A DNA stretch of 24,222 bases from JBCDJG01 sp038748065 (GCA_038748065.1 JBCDJG010000066.1:1-24222), one strand, 5' to 3'. Positions 7,313 to 16,012 are shown, counted from the first letter of the stretch. The notes: a model not told the origin generated them from the letters alone. Program-made: numbers and translations.

Positions 7313-9553
7313 TTAGAAACGCACGTTAACCCCAAAGCGGATATCCATACCCGGCAGCGGTGCTGACTGAGCCAGGAAGGAAGTCGAGGAGCGCGCGAAC
7401 TCATCGGTCAGATTGCGACCGCGCAGCGACAGCGTGACATTCTGGGCACTCGGGAAAGGCTGCGATGTCAGGTACACGTTAAAAAAGGTGTAGCTGTCAG
7501 TCGCGATGGTGCCGGGAATATCCGCCTCACTACCCTCGGGAGCCTCGCCGACCCGATCCTGCTCATCGACGTACTGAAGTTCGAGTCGCAAGGTCGTGTT
7601 CCAGGGCTTGTAGGCAATGTCTACGCCGCCCAGGAAGCGGACCGGCGGGAAGAAGGGTAAATCGCCAGAGGCAACAGATGTCGCGCCAGTGCCCAAGGGA
7701 GTGAACTCGTCGCGCACGTTCTCGATGCCACCGAAGGTGGTGTCTTCGGTCGTCTCGCCGCGGGCCATGTCGACCTGGCCGTCTACGGTCATCTGCCAGT
7801 CTGCGTTATCTACGAACAGGTAGTCAGCCTCCAGCTCGAAACCATAGAGCTCGGCGTCGGCCTGCTGGTAGGCAAAGACCGGGAAGCCTTCATCAGCCGG
7901 GAAGGGGTCGCCTTCCTCGAAGAAGTCACCAGTGGGGCTCTGGAAGATGAAGTCGCTGTAGTCGACGTAGTACACGTTGGCACCGAAGCCAAAGGCGCCC
8001 GTGCGGATTTTGTAAGAGAGCTCAACGGAGTACGCGACCTCGGTATCGAGGTTGGTATCACCAATTTCGACGGTGTTGGTCGCCGGGTGGAAACCGTTGG
8101 AGAACAGCTCTTCAGCCGTAGGGGCACGTTCAGAGCGCGCCAGGTTGATGCCGACGCTGCTGCCTTCATCGATGTGGTAGATACCGGTCAGCGCTGCCGA
8201 GTAGGTGGTTGTGTCCTCGTCAAAGTCTTCGCCGGCGAAGGCAAGATTGCTGGTTTCGTTCTCCTGGTTATCAACCCGAAGGCTGGCCTCGAAGTGGAAG
8301 GCATCAAGTTCGTAGCGCCCCAGGCCGAAAATGCCCCACTTAAACTGCTCATTCAGGGGTACAAAGGCTTCATCGCCATCCGCTTCGAATTCACGGTCGG
8401 CGATATTCAGGCCCAGTGTGCCGGTCAGGATGCCGCCACCGAAGTCGAACTCATTCAGGAAGGTCTCCGCGCGGAGCTCCCACTCATCGTTAGTGAACAG
8501 GGTTTCGGGCTCATCGCCCGCAAACTCAGTGTGCTCGTAGTCAGCCCAGCCAAAGCGGAACTTGGCGAGTTTGAACAGGCCGCCGTCGAAGTTGTATTCA
8601 GCGTCCACGTCAAAGCGCGTCTGCTCAAAATCGATGGTGATGGGGCCTTCTTCTTCCTCTTCCTCCTCAGCGAAGAGTTCTACCTCGCCCTCTTCTTCCT
8701 CTTCCTCTTCTTTCTTCTTGCCACCTGGCAGGCCGTAAACGCCTTCCTGGTAGCCAACCGCAAAGCCGATGTAGCCGCGATCGCCAATCCATGACAGGCC
8801 AGCCGTGCCGGAGGTTGCTTCAGATTGGCTGTTTTCGACTATGCCGCGAACGCCTTCCTCCTCGGCCTCTTCACTGGCAAAGCCGGGAATCTCGTATTCG
8901 TCCGAGTCTCGGTCGTTGGCATCGAGGTGAAAGACCAGGTTATCCCCTATGCTGAAATCGGTTGAGCCGCCGATCGTGTAGCCCTCGTCGACCGTGGAGT
9001 AGCCTGCGGTTATCTCCGCGTCGAAGCCATCTGCGGGGGCCTGCCGGGGAATGCGGTTATCAAACACATTCACCACACCGCCCACGGCATTCTGGCCGTA
9101 GCGCAAGGTTGCCGCACCACGCAGGATCTCGATCTGCTCAGCAGTGCCCATCTCGGTGGCCACGAAGTGATCGTTACTGGCGGTAGACACGTCGAAGGCT
9201 GAGATGTCGTTGCTCAGAATCCGGATACGGTCTCCCCCGAGGCCACGGATAATGGGGCGCGAAGCGCCGGGGCCAAAGAAGGTTGAGCTCACACCGGGCT
9301 GACTAGACAGTGTTTCGCCGATCGTGCCGTTCAGATTTTGCAGAATATCCAAACGATCCATGACCGTTGTGCCGAGTACGATCTCATCAACGCCCGTACG
9401 TAACGGCGACGACCGAACGATCACTTCTTCCATGCCTTCCACGATGACAGGCTGGCTGTCCTGGGCGGTGGCCATCGTCGCTCCGATCAGCACCAGACTG
9501 ATGGGCGAGAGTCTAAACAGCCCAGTGGGCGGCAACATGCGGGTCATGTTCAT
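7313..9553 (-). CDS. znuD: ZnuD-like TonB-dependent zinc receptor with acidic tracts
   Basis: Outer-membrane, TonB-dependent importer, most likely for zinc. The start has GAGGA 7 nt upstream; a signal peptide ends near residue 30 (TMATAQ). A TonB-box-like EEVIVRSSPLR is followed by the plug (about 60-170: RPIIRGLGGDRIRIL, EILRGAATLRYGQNAVGGVVN) and a 22-strand-type barrel ending in GVNVRF. YGLPG at 274-278 is the landmark that precedes the His-rich metal-capturing loop in ZnuD proteins. Here the loop is instead Lys then Glu-rich (279-303), with a further acidic run near 228-233. A near-consensus Zur box lies upstream, which is the strongest evidence for zinc. The gene stands alone between a Zur box and a terminator. 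Another divalent cation is possible. Confidence 0.9.
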   Translation of the reverse strand: MNMTRMLPPTGLFRLSPISLVLIGATMATAQDSQPVIVEGMEEVIVRSSPLRTGVDEIVLGTTVMDRLDILQNLNGTIGETLSSQPGVSSTFFGPGASRPIIRGLGGDRIRILSNDISAFDVSTASNDHFVATEMGTAEQIEILRGAATLRYGQNAVGGVVNVFDNRIPRQAPADGFDAEITAGYSTVDEGYTIGGSTDFSIGDNLVFHLDANDRDSDEYEIPGFASEEAEEEGVRGIVENSQSEATSGTAGLSWIGDRGYIGFAVGYQEGVYGLPGGKKKEEEEEEEGEVELFAEEEEEEEGPITIDFEQTRFDVDAEYNFDGGLFKLAKFRFGWADYEHTEFAGDEPETLFTNDEWELRAETFLNEFDFGGGILTGTLGLNIADREFEADGDEAFVPLNEQFKWGIFGLGRYELDAFHFEASLRVDNQENETSNLAFAGEDFDEDTTTYSAALTGIYHIDEGSSVGINLARSERAPTAEELFSNGFHPATNTVEIGDTNLDTEVAYSVELSYKIRTGAFGFGANVYYVDYSDFIFQSPTGDFFEEGDPFPADEGFPVFAYQQADAELYGFELEADYLFVDNADWQMTVDGQVDMARGETTEDTTFGGIENVRDEFTPLGTGATSVASGDLPFFPPVRFLGGVDIAYKPWNTTLRLELQYVDEQDRVGEAPEGSEADIPGTIATDSYTFFNVYLTSQPFPSAQNVTLSLRGRNLTDEFARSSTSFLAQSAPLPGMDIRFGVNVRF
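8645..8719 (-). repeat. GAA/GAG codon repeats encoding acidic tracts in the zinc receptor
   Basis: The minus strand here encodes KKK, seven Glu, a short GEVELFA linker, seven more Glu and Gly (residues 279-303). It is built from runs of GAA/GAG codons, appearing on the plus strand as CTT/CTC-rich DNA. All runs are in frame. Such triplet runs can expand or contract by slippage without breaking the gene. Confidence 0.8.
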
Positions 9554-9603
9554 TATGCATCCTCGATAAATTGTATTCGCGCCCCTACCTGCGCGCTGGC
9601 GGG

Positions 9604-9622
9604 ATGTTATAACATATCATTT
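9604..9622 (-). promoter_or_regulatory. Putative Zur box
   Basis: ATGTTATA-A-CATATCATTT lies 50 bases before the ZnuD-like start. Against the gammaproteobacterial Zur consensus core ATGTTATA-N-TATAACATTT it matches 8 of 8 on the left and 8 of 10 on the right. Zinc-loaded Zur would repress the receptor. Identified by hand alignment. The divergent GNAT gene begins 140 bases to the right and could share the site, but nothing suggests it does. Confidence 0.75.
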
Positions 9623-9761
9623 GGAGCGTGAACCCGCGGATGCCTTGGCGGTAATATTTGTGATTTATTGCCATTTCTGAGCAAAACGCCGTTTCTCAGG
9701 CTACCCCCGCCGGCGTTACACTGCTTGCCGCCGGGGAGCCACCCACTATATAAGCAGCAGC

Positions 9762-10985
9762 ATGCGCATAGAGACTATCGAAACAATCGAGCGGCTGGTC
9801 AAGATCGAGCTGGATTGGGACGAACTCTATAAAGCCGACCCCCACGCCCACCTGTACCTGTCCTGCGATTTTCTCTGTTCCGCTGCCATGCGGGTAGCGG
9901 GGAAGTTTCGCATTCTAGTTGCCTGGTCGGACGACGATCGCTGCATCGGCCTATTGCCGCTTATCGTCAGAACCAAGTGGAGCAAACCACAAGCGTGTTT
10001 GATCAACGTGCTCGATATGTTGGGCCACGTTTTCGACTCGGACTACACGGGGATACTTTGCGACCCCAAGTTCGAGACCGAGGTGTGCCAGGGATTTGCC
10101 GCTGAAGTGTCGCAGATGGCTTTCACCCGCATCATCCTCAACTATTTCAGCGGTCCAGCCAGCCGCCTGGAGGCCTTTACCAGCGCGTTCGATCAGAGCC
10201 TCTTTAACCAGAAACAGAATACGCACCTGATCAATGATGGCCAGACCAACAATCTCATCTGCCCCTATGTTGACCTGCCCGACACTTTTGATGGCTACCT
10301 CGCGGGCCTCAGTTCTAACTCCAGGCAGAAGCTGCGCCGCCTGCTGCGCCAGCTCGACAGCGATCCCAGCCTGAAAGTGAGGAAGACACGACCTGAGACC
10401 TTCACACGGGATGTGAGCATCCTGTCCAGGCTGTGGTATCAGAAGCACGTTGCCGACAAGGGCGAGAAGCGTACGGCCCGCCTGGCCGAGCTGTTTAAGG
10501 AGGTCCTCATGCTGGGACTCGCTAATGGCATGGTCTATCTCGCGATTCTTTGGAGGGACGAGCAGCCAATCGCTGCGCAGGCCAATTACATTGATCACAA
10601 CAAACGTCAGGCGCTGTTCCACGTTGGCGGCCGGGACGAGAGCGTGCGCGATCTATCTGCGGGGCTGATGCTGCAGGCGCACTGCATCCGATGGGCCATC
10701 GCCAACGGCCTGGAGCGCTACGACTTCACCATTGGCAACGAACCCTATAAATACAGCCTCGGGGGCGTGGACCGGGAAATTGCTTCGGCAGAAGTGTTTA
10801 CCAGCACAGGAACCAACATCACCGACACACTGGACACAGGCTGCAGGGATGATGTGCTCAAGGCTATTCAGCAATACGCCTCAAAGGGTCGGACCGATGA
10901 CGCGAGGACAGCAGTCCGGCAGGCCTTGCGGACATGGCCTGATCTGAAAAGCGACAGCGTTCTCAAAGACCTGATCGACGAGTAG
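9762..10985 (+). CDS. GNAT-family acyltransferase, CelD/BcsL-like (COG5653)
   Basis: A 407-residue cytosolic protein with tandem GNAT folds of the CelD/FemAB-like type, which transfer acyl or aminoacyl groups to polysaccharides or peptides. The N-terminal half shows WDELYKADPHAHLYLSCDF and GLLPLIV. The C-terminal half shows the family's NSRQKLRRLLRQL, then WRDEQPIAAQANYI, FHVGGRDESV, and the terminal block RYDFTIGNEPYKYSLGG. Residues after about 345 form a variable tail. No good ribosome site precedes the ATG; it is kept because the homology-like region begins close to it. The acceptor is unknown, and neither neighbour is a polysaccharide gene. Confidence 0.83.
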   Translation: MRIETIETIERLVKIELDWDELYKADPHAHLYLSCDFLCSAAMRVAGKFRILVAWSDDDRCIGLLPLIVRTKWSKPQACLINVLDMLGHVFDSDYTGILCDPKFETEVCQGFAAEVSQMAFTRIILNYFSGPASRLEAFTSAFDQSLFNQKQNTHLINDGQTNNLICPYVDLPDTFDGYLAGLSSNSRQKLRRLLRQLDSDPSLKVRKTRPETFTRDVSILSRLWYQKHVADKGEKRTARLAELFKEVLMLGLANGMVYLAILWRDEQPIAAQANYIDHNKRQALFHVGGRDESVRDLSAGLMLQAHCIRWAIANGLERYDFTIGNEPYKYSLGGVDREIASAEVFTSTGTNITDTLDTGCRDDVLKAIQQYASKGRTDDARTAVRQALRTWPDLKSDSVLKDLIDE

Positions 10986-11015
10986 CGAGCCGCGCCCAGC
11001 GCTGCTTGCGAAAAA

Positions 11016-13139
11016 TCACCATCGCGCCGTGAAGCTGATGCCATAGCTACGCGGCTGGCCTGGCACAACGGTATTGGGCGCAGGCGGAATGCCCGGACGA
11101 CGGTTCGTAAAGTACTCCTCATCAAGGACGTTTTCCGCATACAGGGTGAGCGTGTAGCGCCCAGAATCCAATCCAGTGCGCAGGTTCAGGAGATCGTAGC
11201 CGGGCTGTCTTTCGATGTCGTTGTTGTTATTGCGGCCTTCTTGATCGCTTCTATAGTTGTATTCTCCCCGGAAAAACGCATCGTACTCATTACCCACGGG
11301 CAGCCGATAGTCTGCCACCAGGCTGAAGCTGACCTCCGGCGCAAAGGGCAGCTCATTCCCTGTCAGGTCACCGTCGGGCGTGTTGTCAAAGTCGGTATAC
11401 TCGGTGCTTAACAGGCCAAGCCCAAGATCTAGCGTGAGGTTCTCCACCGGGAAGGCGGTGATCTCAAACTCTGCGCCGTAGGATTCTGCTGCGCCGGCAT
11501 TCTGGACCAGCGTATTCACAGGGTCGAGAAAGAACACCGACTGAATATCTTCCCAATCCATGTAGAAAAGCGTTGCGCGGGCTGCAAGCAGGCCATCCCA
11601 CAGAGTGGCATTCACGCCAAGTTCGTAACTCCAGGCCGTCTCAGGATCGTACTCGGTTGAGATTTCTTCATCCCCCTCGAAGAAGGTATCAAAGCCACCT
11701 GGCTTGTAACCTCGCGCAGCAGTGAAATACACAAGGGTGTCGTCGTTCCACTGGTAGCGTAGTCCGAGTTTCGGCGTGATCGCATCGCTGCTGCCGTCAA
11801 ACTGTTCTCCCGCAATATTGACCAGCGTGTAGTCATCCTCGCTATAGCGAGCGCCAAGCGTGAAAGTCCACTTGTCTCCAACCAAGAGGTCCGCTTCGCC
11901 AAAAACGGCCCGGTTTTCCACCTCAGCTTCATTCATCGAAACAGACTGGAAGCCGGGATTATCGGTAGGACCTCCGCTTAGTGTTTGTACACTGTCATCT
12001 TCGATGTCCCCATAAAAAGCGCCAAGCGTCCAGACCAGGCGCGCATCGGGGTCGTTTGACTGTAAGCGGAGTTCCTGGGAAAAACTGTCCTGACGCGTGA
12101 ACACATCGATGATGAGAATCTCTTGCGCGGTCCCGTCGACGTCAAAACCCTCCGGTCTCTCAAAAGCGTTCCAGGCAGATAGAGAGATAATGTCGAAGTT
12201 TGAAGTCGCGTATTCCAGGCGCAGGGTGTACAGCTCGCTATCTACCTCGTTTTCCGGCATGTAGTTCACCGCGCTTTCGTAGTTACCCTTATCAAAATCG
12301 GGCTCCGTGATGCTCTGCAGGCCATCAAACTGAGTCACGTTATTCATAGCCGCCAGGTCTACCAGCAAGTCGTCCACCGGGTTCGCCCGCAATGACAGAC
12401 GCCAGCCTTCGGCTGAATTCCCAAACGAATCTCCAAGAGCTGGATTGTCGATAAAGCCATCGGACTCTTCCCACTTGCCGGACGCCAATACGGCGACGCG
12501 CTCAGATATCGGCAGGTTCACAAAACCGTTCAGGTAATACGTATCGAAACGCTCAGCACCGGCCGTGACCCTGGCGGCGAACTCCTTGTCGGGTTTGCGC
12601 GAAACCAGGTTGACCGCGCCGCCTATTGTGTTGCGACCAAACAAGGTGCCCTGTGGCCCTCGCAGTACTTCGATTCGCTCCAGGTCAACCAGCGCCATAT
12701 CGTTTTGCCGCAGCCCGCCTGTAGGGTTCAGGCTGACCTCATCCAGATAGAAGCCGACGACCGTTCCTGTCGCCGCCACATTGCTGTCAGAAACTCCGCG
12801 CAGTGCGAGAATGCTGCGGGAGCGGTTACCATTGTTCTGGAAGCTGAAGTTTGGCGTGCGCACAACGTAGTCTTCCAGCGAAGTGAAATTAGAGCGCAGC
12901 ATTTCCTCGTCGCCAAACACAGACAGGCTCATGGGTATGTCCTGCAGGGCTTCTTCCCGCTTCCTGGCGGTAACGAGAACTTCCTCGAGTGCGGGTGCAT
13001 CATCGACCTGCAGGCCCCCAGTTTCGCCCTGCGCCGATACCGCCGCTGACAGCGTTGCAATCGCAAAACTCGAGCCAAGGCCAAGCGCCCGCAGCGAATA
13101 GGCGAAGCAGTGTTTTGCGGTGTTGGTTCCAGTATTCAT
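11016..13139 (-). CDS. TonB-dependent receptor, Fur-controlled
   Basis: Outer-membrane importer, presumably of a ferric chelate given the Fur-box match at its promoter. The 707-residue protein has a signal peptide (cleavage near SAAVSAQ), TonB box (LEEVLVTARKREEALQDIP), a plug with ILALRGVSD and EVLRGPQGTLFGRNTIGGAVN, and a barrel with YKPGGFDTFF, NAGAAESYGAEFE, GNELPFAPE and terminal SFTARW. There is no STN domain, so it does not signal to the FecR-like protein. It converges with the GNAT gene (30 bases between stops) and I see no terminator between them. Ligand unknown; the family also contains receptors for non-iron substrates. Confidence 0.92.
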   Translation of the reverse strand: MNTGTNTAKHCFAYSLRALGLGSSFAIATLSAAVSAQGETGGLQVDDAPALEEVLVTARKREEALQDIPMSLSVFGDEEMLRSNFTSLEDYVVRTPNFSFQNNGNRSRSILALRGVSDSNVAATGTVVGFYLDEVSLNPTGGLRQNDMALVDLERIEVLRGPQGTLFGRNTIGGAVNLVSRKPDKEFAARVTAGAERFDTYYLNGFVNLPISERVAVLASGKWEESDGFIDNPALGDSFGNSAEGWRLSLRANPVDDLLVDLAAMNNVTQFDGLQSITEPDFDKGNYESAVNYMPENEVDSELYTLRLEYATSNFDIISLSAWNAFERPEGFDVDGTAQEILIIDVFTRQDSFSQELRLQSNDPDARLVWTLGAFYGDIEDDSVQTLSGGPTDNPGFQSVSMNEAEVENRAVFGEADLLVGDKWTFTLGARYSEDDYTLVNIAGEQFDGSSDAITPKLGLRYQWNDDTLVYFTAARGYKPGGFDTFFEGDEEISTEYDPETAWSYELGVNATLWDGLLAARATLFYMDWEDIQSVFFLDPVNTLVQNAGAAESYGAEFEITAFPVENLTLDLGLGLLSTEYTDFDNTPDGDLTGNELPFAPEVSFSLVADYRLPVGNEYDAFFRGEYNYRSDQEGRNNNNDIERQPGYDLLNLRTGLDSGRYTLTLYAENVLDEEYFTNRRPGIPPAPNTVVPGQPRSYGISFTARW

Positions 13140-13159
13140 TGTCCGGCCTTTTCCACTTT

Positions 13160-13182
13160 ATGCATATGATAATCATTTGCAT
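13160..13182 (-). promoter_or_regulatory. Putative Fur box, strong palindrome
   Basis: Positions 13160-13170 and 13172-13182 are inverted arms matching at 10 of 11 positions around a central A. The 19-mer 13162-13180 matches GATAATGATAATCATTATC at 14 of 19, and the 7-1-7 form matches at 12 of 14. It ends 20 bases before the receptor start, where it would overlap the promoter. The rest of 13183-13327 shows nothing I can name. Confidence 0.75.
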
Positions 13183-13327
13183 GAAAGAGTTGAACCGGTT
13201 TTCATGGGCGCGCTGTGACAAGGGAGCATCGATAAGTCAGCATAGCCGGTCGAGCGCCTGCCCCGCTATATCGGGCACACAAGCAGCGAGGGAGCTCCTC
13301 TCGGCGGGCCGTTAACTTGCCTGGGCT

Positions 13328-14197
13328 TTATGGCTCGCCCATCAAATCGCCTAGCGTTTTACCCAGCAACAAATCCTTAGCACGTATGAGCCACGCTATA
13401 GCGAGCTGTGGCGGGGGGGCTACTGCCTCTTTCGCAAACGCAGGAAGCTTTAAGAGGCGCTGGCGCCAGCGCCACAGTTGTGGATGCAGTTGCTGCAGCG
13501 GATAACCCGCCAGCACAATCCTGTTAATGTTGACGATCCAGGCAATGTCAGCCAGCGACACCTCGTCGCCCATCAGATAGGGCTGTGCCTGCAGGAGATA
13601 GTCTAATTCGCCCAGCGCCGCTTTAAAGCGCCCGCCCGATTCCCGTACCTGGGCGTCGGTAATGCCGCCGTTTTCGGCAAACTGCCGCCAGTAGGCGAGC
13701 TCCTCGGCCTTGTGTTCATCCACCTGGCCATTTACGGTCCCGCTCCCCGCGTTTGCGTATTGCGCCAGCTGTTCCCTGCTGCGCTGCATGAGCTTGGAAG
13801 GTGCGGTATAGCGCATAGTGAGATTACGCAGATCTACATGCAGGTCATCTTCGGTCTTGAGCAAGTTTGCGAGCGTCTGCGTGTGCTCCGCCGGCATAAG
13901 AGCAGGCTCCGGATACAGCGCCTCAAGGTAGTCCAGGATATCGTTGCTCTCGATGTGTACCGCACCGTCGTGCACTAATACCGGCACCAGACCACGGGGA
14001 TTGATGCCCATAAACCAATCGCTGTTGTTCTCTCGCTTTAGCAGGTTTACCGGGTGCGATACCCAATCGACGTTCTTGTAATCCAGAAAAATGCGAATCT
14101 TCTTCGAGCAGGTGGAGCCGGAGAAATGCAGCAGGTGTATACCCTGCCAATCCAGCACCTCCGGCGTTGTAATATCTTTCTTCGCGAGTTGCACCAC
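13328..14197 (-). CDS. Glutathione S-transferase family protein
   Basis: Cytosolic thiol transferase or isomerase. A thioredoxin-fold N-domain (about 20-97) has a SGSTCS active-site loop (Ser/Cys 26-31), NPRGLVPVL with the cis-proline at 72, and the glutathione-binding ESNDI (83-87). An all-helical C-domain follows, with the N-capping motif LMGDEVSLADIAW. Start is GTG (14197) with GGAGGAG 9 nt upstream, the site lying inside the end of the TetR gene; only 6 bases separate the two genes. Position next to an aromatic-type catabolic operon suggests an isomerase (maleylpyruvate isomerase-like) or a detoxifying role. That role is inference, and nothing in the sequence fixes the substrate. Confidence 0.85.
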   Translation of the reverse strand: MVQLAKKDITTPEVLDWQGIHLLHFSGSTCSKKIRIFLDYKNVDWVSHPVNLLKRENNSDWFMGINPRGLVPVLVHDGAVHIESNDILDYLEALYPEPALMPAEHTQTLANLLKTEDDLHVDLRNLTMRYTAPSKLMQRSREQLAQYANAGSGTVNGQVDEHKAEELAYWRQFAENGGITDAQVRESGGRFKAALGELDYLLQAQPYLMGDEVSLADIAWIVNINRIVLAGYPLQQLHPQLWRWRQRLLKLPAFAKEAVAPPPQLAIAWLIRAKDLLLGKTLGDLMGEP

Positions 14198-14203
14198 GGT
14201 TGA

Positions 14204-14830
14204 CTACTCCTCCGGCAGTGCAGCAACCAGTTCATCTGCCTCCGCAGCGGCGATGCCCAGGTTGACCAGCACAAAGCGCACCCAATCCCGCGCCGTCTCT
14301 TCGATTTCGTCGTCATTTACGGCGTTGATGAGCATACCGACGTAACTCCAGTTGAGCATGGTCGCGAGGCGCTCAGGCGGTATGACGAAGCTAAAGCGGC
14401 CTTGCATGACGCCCTCGGTTAAATCTCTGACGATGAACTCGCCCTGACTCTCGGCAATCGCCTGTGCCAGGAGCCGCGGGCGATCTACCAACTGGCGGGT
14501 CAGCGGGTCCGCCGCCATCGCTCTAAATACGCGCAGCGCTGAGCGCGCCAGGGACGAGGCACGGTCGGGGGTTTCTTCCAATGGCACATAGGCCGCGTCG
14601 CCATAGTCGTGGTAGTGCCGCGTCAGCATCGCTAGTACCGCGTCCTGCTTGTTATCGAAATGGTTGTAAAAGGTACTGCGGCCGAGGTCGGCCCATTCTG
14701 AAACCGCGTCAGCAGATGCCTCCTCATAGCCGTGCTTGAGCACCACAGCCTCCATGGCATCCAGCAATTGCCGCCGCGTCCGCTCTCGCCGCCGGGCGGT
14801 TCGGTTGGGCTTAGACATTGCTTCCGTCAT
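14204..14830 (-). CDS. TetR-family transcriptional regulator
   Basis: DNA-binding repressor of 208 residues. The N-terminal helix-turn-helix domain (about 10-70) shows the family pattern: RRRERTRRQLLDAMEAVV, then DAVSEWADLGRSTFYNHFDNKQDAVLAML. The C-terminal helical ligand-binding domain has no recognisable ligand signature. ATG 14830 has AGGGAG 9 nt upstream; a second in-frame ATG at 14818 is possible. It is transcribed divergently from the FAH-monooxygenase operon, with an inverted repeat in the 163-base region between, and together with the GST forms a two-gene unit. Control of the facing operon, relieved by a pathway compound, is the likely role. Confidence 0.9.
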   Translation of the reverse strand: MTEAMSKPNRTARRRERTRRQLLDAMEAVVLKHGYEEASADAVSEWADLGRSTFYNHFDNKQDAVLAMLTRHYHDYGDAAYVPLEETPDRASSLARSALRVFRAMAADPLTRQLVDRPRLLAQAIAESQGEFIVRDLTEGVMQGRFSFVIPPERLATMLNWSYVGMLINAVNDDEIEETARDWVRFVLVNLGIAAAEADELVAALPEE

Positions 14831-14886
14831 GTCCTCGAACTCCCTCTACATCCTTGATTGGTCTCCAGTCTACCACCAACTGGCCG

Positions 14887-14924
14887 ACTGTCTATATTTA
14901 GATTATTGTTTATATCTGGACAGT
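14887..14924. promoter_or_regulatory. Candidate TetR operator in the divergent promoter region
   Basis: Perfect 6-bp arms ACTGTC (14887-14892) and GACAGT (14919-14924) flank an AT-rich core. Extending to 14 bases per half-site, 11 positions agree. It sits about 57 bases left of the TetR start on its upstream side and 70 bases before the FAH start, in the most AT-rich part of the spacer, where both promoters would be expected. No exact promoter boxes could be assigned. Confidence 0.42.
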
Positions 14925-14993
14925 TGTACATTTATGTGCAAGTATCCACCTCCACGCCTTGAGAGCGATCTAAGAACGATAAGGAGATGGCCC

Positions 14994-15968
14994 ATGGGAA
15001 CGCCCATTGTCAGATACAAACAGCGCGCGGACGGCGCTCCAACCTGGGGGGTGCTGGCAGCCGATAGCATTTTCCCTTTGGCCTTGGACCTTGCAGGGCA
15101 CCGAGAGCTGATGGCGACGTATTTCAACGAGCGCGCCCGCTTTGACGCTGCTCTGGGCCGCGAGCCAGTGGCGAAGGCTGAGGTCAGCCTGTGCTCACCC
15201 GTCTCAGGGGATATCCAGCTCTTCTGCCAAGGTTTGAACTATGCGAGCCACAGGGCGGAGGGCGGTCTGAAGGAAGACGCTAGCAGCGAAAACCTGATTT
15301 TCGCCAAGGCACCTTCCAGCATCTGTGGTCCCGCCGATGACATCGTGCGCCCAGTTGGATGCCAACTGCTCGACTACGAGATTGAACTCGCCCTGGTGTT
15401 GAAATCGGATCTGCTATCCAGCAGCAACGTTTCGGAAGGCGATCTCGACATGCTTATCGGCGGGTTGGTCATCGCCAATGATGTGTCCTCCCGGGACGAT
15501 CAATTCGGCGCCACGGCCCTGCAGTGGTTCAAAGGCAAGAGCTATCGAACCTTCTGCCCCATGGGCCCCGTGCTCTACCTCTTGGATCAGGAAGACATCC
15601 CGCAGCTCCAACAGATGGAGCTCACTCTGAAACTCAACGGCGAAATAAAGCAACAGGCCACCACAGACAGACTGATTCACAAGCCCGCAGCCACCCTGAC
15701 GGAGATTTCCTCCTTCGCCGATCTGCGCGCGGGCGATTGCCTTCTCACTGGCACCCCGGGCGGCGTACTGCTGAATATCGACGTACGCACCGGCCTCGGC
15801 ATCCTGCTGAACTTCACCAAGGATGAAAAACGTCGGGAGAAAGTCATTGCTGCGCAGCTAGCCAAGCGTCGCTTCCTGCAGCCCGGCGACGTGCTGGAGC
15901 TCAGCATTAAATCAGTGGATGGCCGTATCGATCTCGGCCGCCAACACAACACTATCGTAGCGGCCTAG
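14994..15968 (+). CDS. Fumarylacetoacetate hydrolase (FAH) family protein
   Basis: Mg/Mn-dependent hydrolase or decarboxylase acting on a diketo acid, typically a ring-cleavage product. The 324-residue protein shows the family core: CQGLNYASH (about 78-86), LIFAKAPSSICGP, the metal ligands in D127-Y-E129-I-E131, ANDVSSRDDQ (D163), QWFKGKSYRTFCPMGP, and LRAGDCLLTGTPGGV. I chose ATG 14994 because AAGGAG lies 7 nt upstream and the family N-terminus begins there; the open frame back to 14736 crosses the TetR gene. It is first in a seven-gene operon. Which ring-fission product it acts on cannot be read from the sequence. Confidence 0.92.
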   Translation: MGTPIVRYKQRADGAPTWGVLAADSIFPLALDLAGHRELMATYFNERARFDAALGREPVAKAEVSLCSPVSGDIQLFCQGLNYASHRAEGGLKEDASSENLIFAKAPSSICGPADDIVRPVGCQLLDYEIELALVLKSDLLSSSNVSEGDLDMLIGGLVIANDVSSRDDQFGATALQWFKGKSYRTFCPMGPVLYLLDQEDIPQLQQMELTLKLNGEIKQQATTDRLIHKPAATLTEISSFADLRAGDCLLTGTPGGVLLNIDVRTGLGILLNFTKDEKRREKVIAAQLAKRRFLQPGDVLELSIKSVDGRIDLGRQHNTIVAA

Positions 15969-16012
15969 CGCTAGACAGATTGCCGCGTGCCCTATTGAGC
16001 ATGGAGACCCCA

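Noticed and set aside
8087..8794. Long open frame on the plus strand opposite the zinc receptor
   Set aside because: It is the antisense of a well-supported receptor; its Leu/Phe-rich run is simply the complement of the Glu codons.
9951..10622. 223-codon open frame opposite the GNAT gene
   Set aside because: No motif or start signal, and the plus-strand gene is well supported.
14736..14993. Upstream extension of the FAH gene's open frame
   Set aside because: It overlaps the TetR gene and promoter region; AAGGAG before ATG 14994 and the family N-terminus mark the real start.
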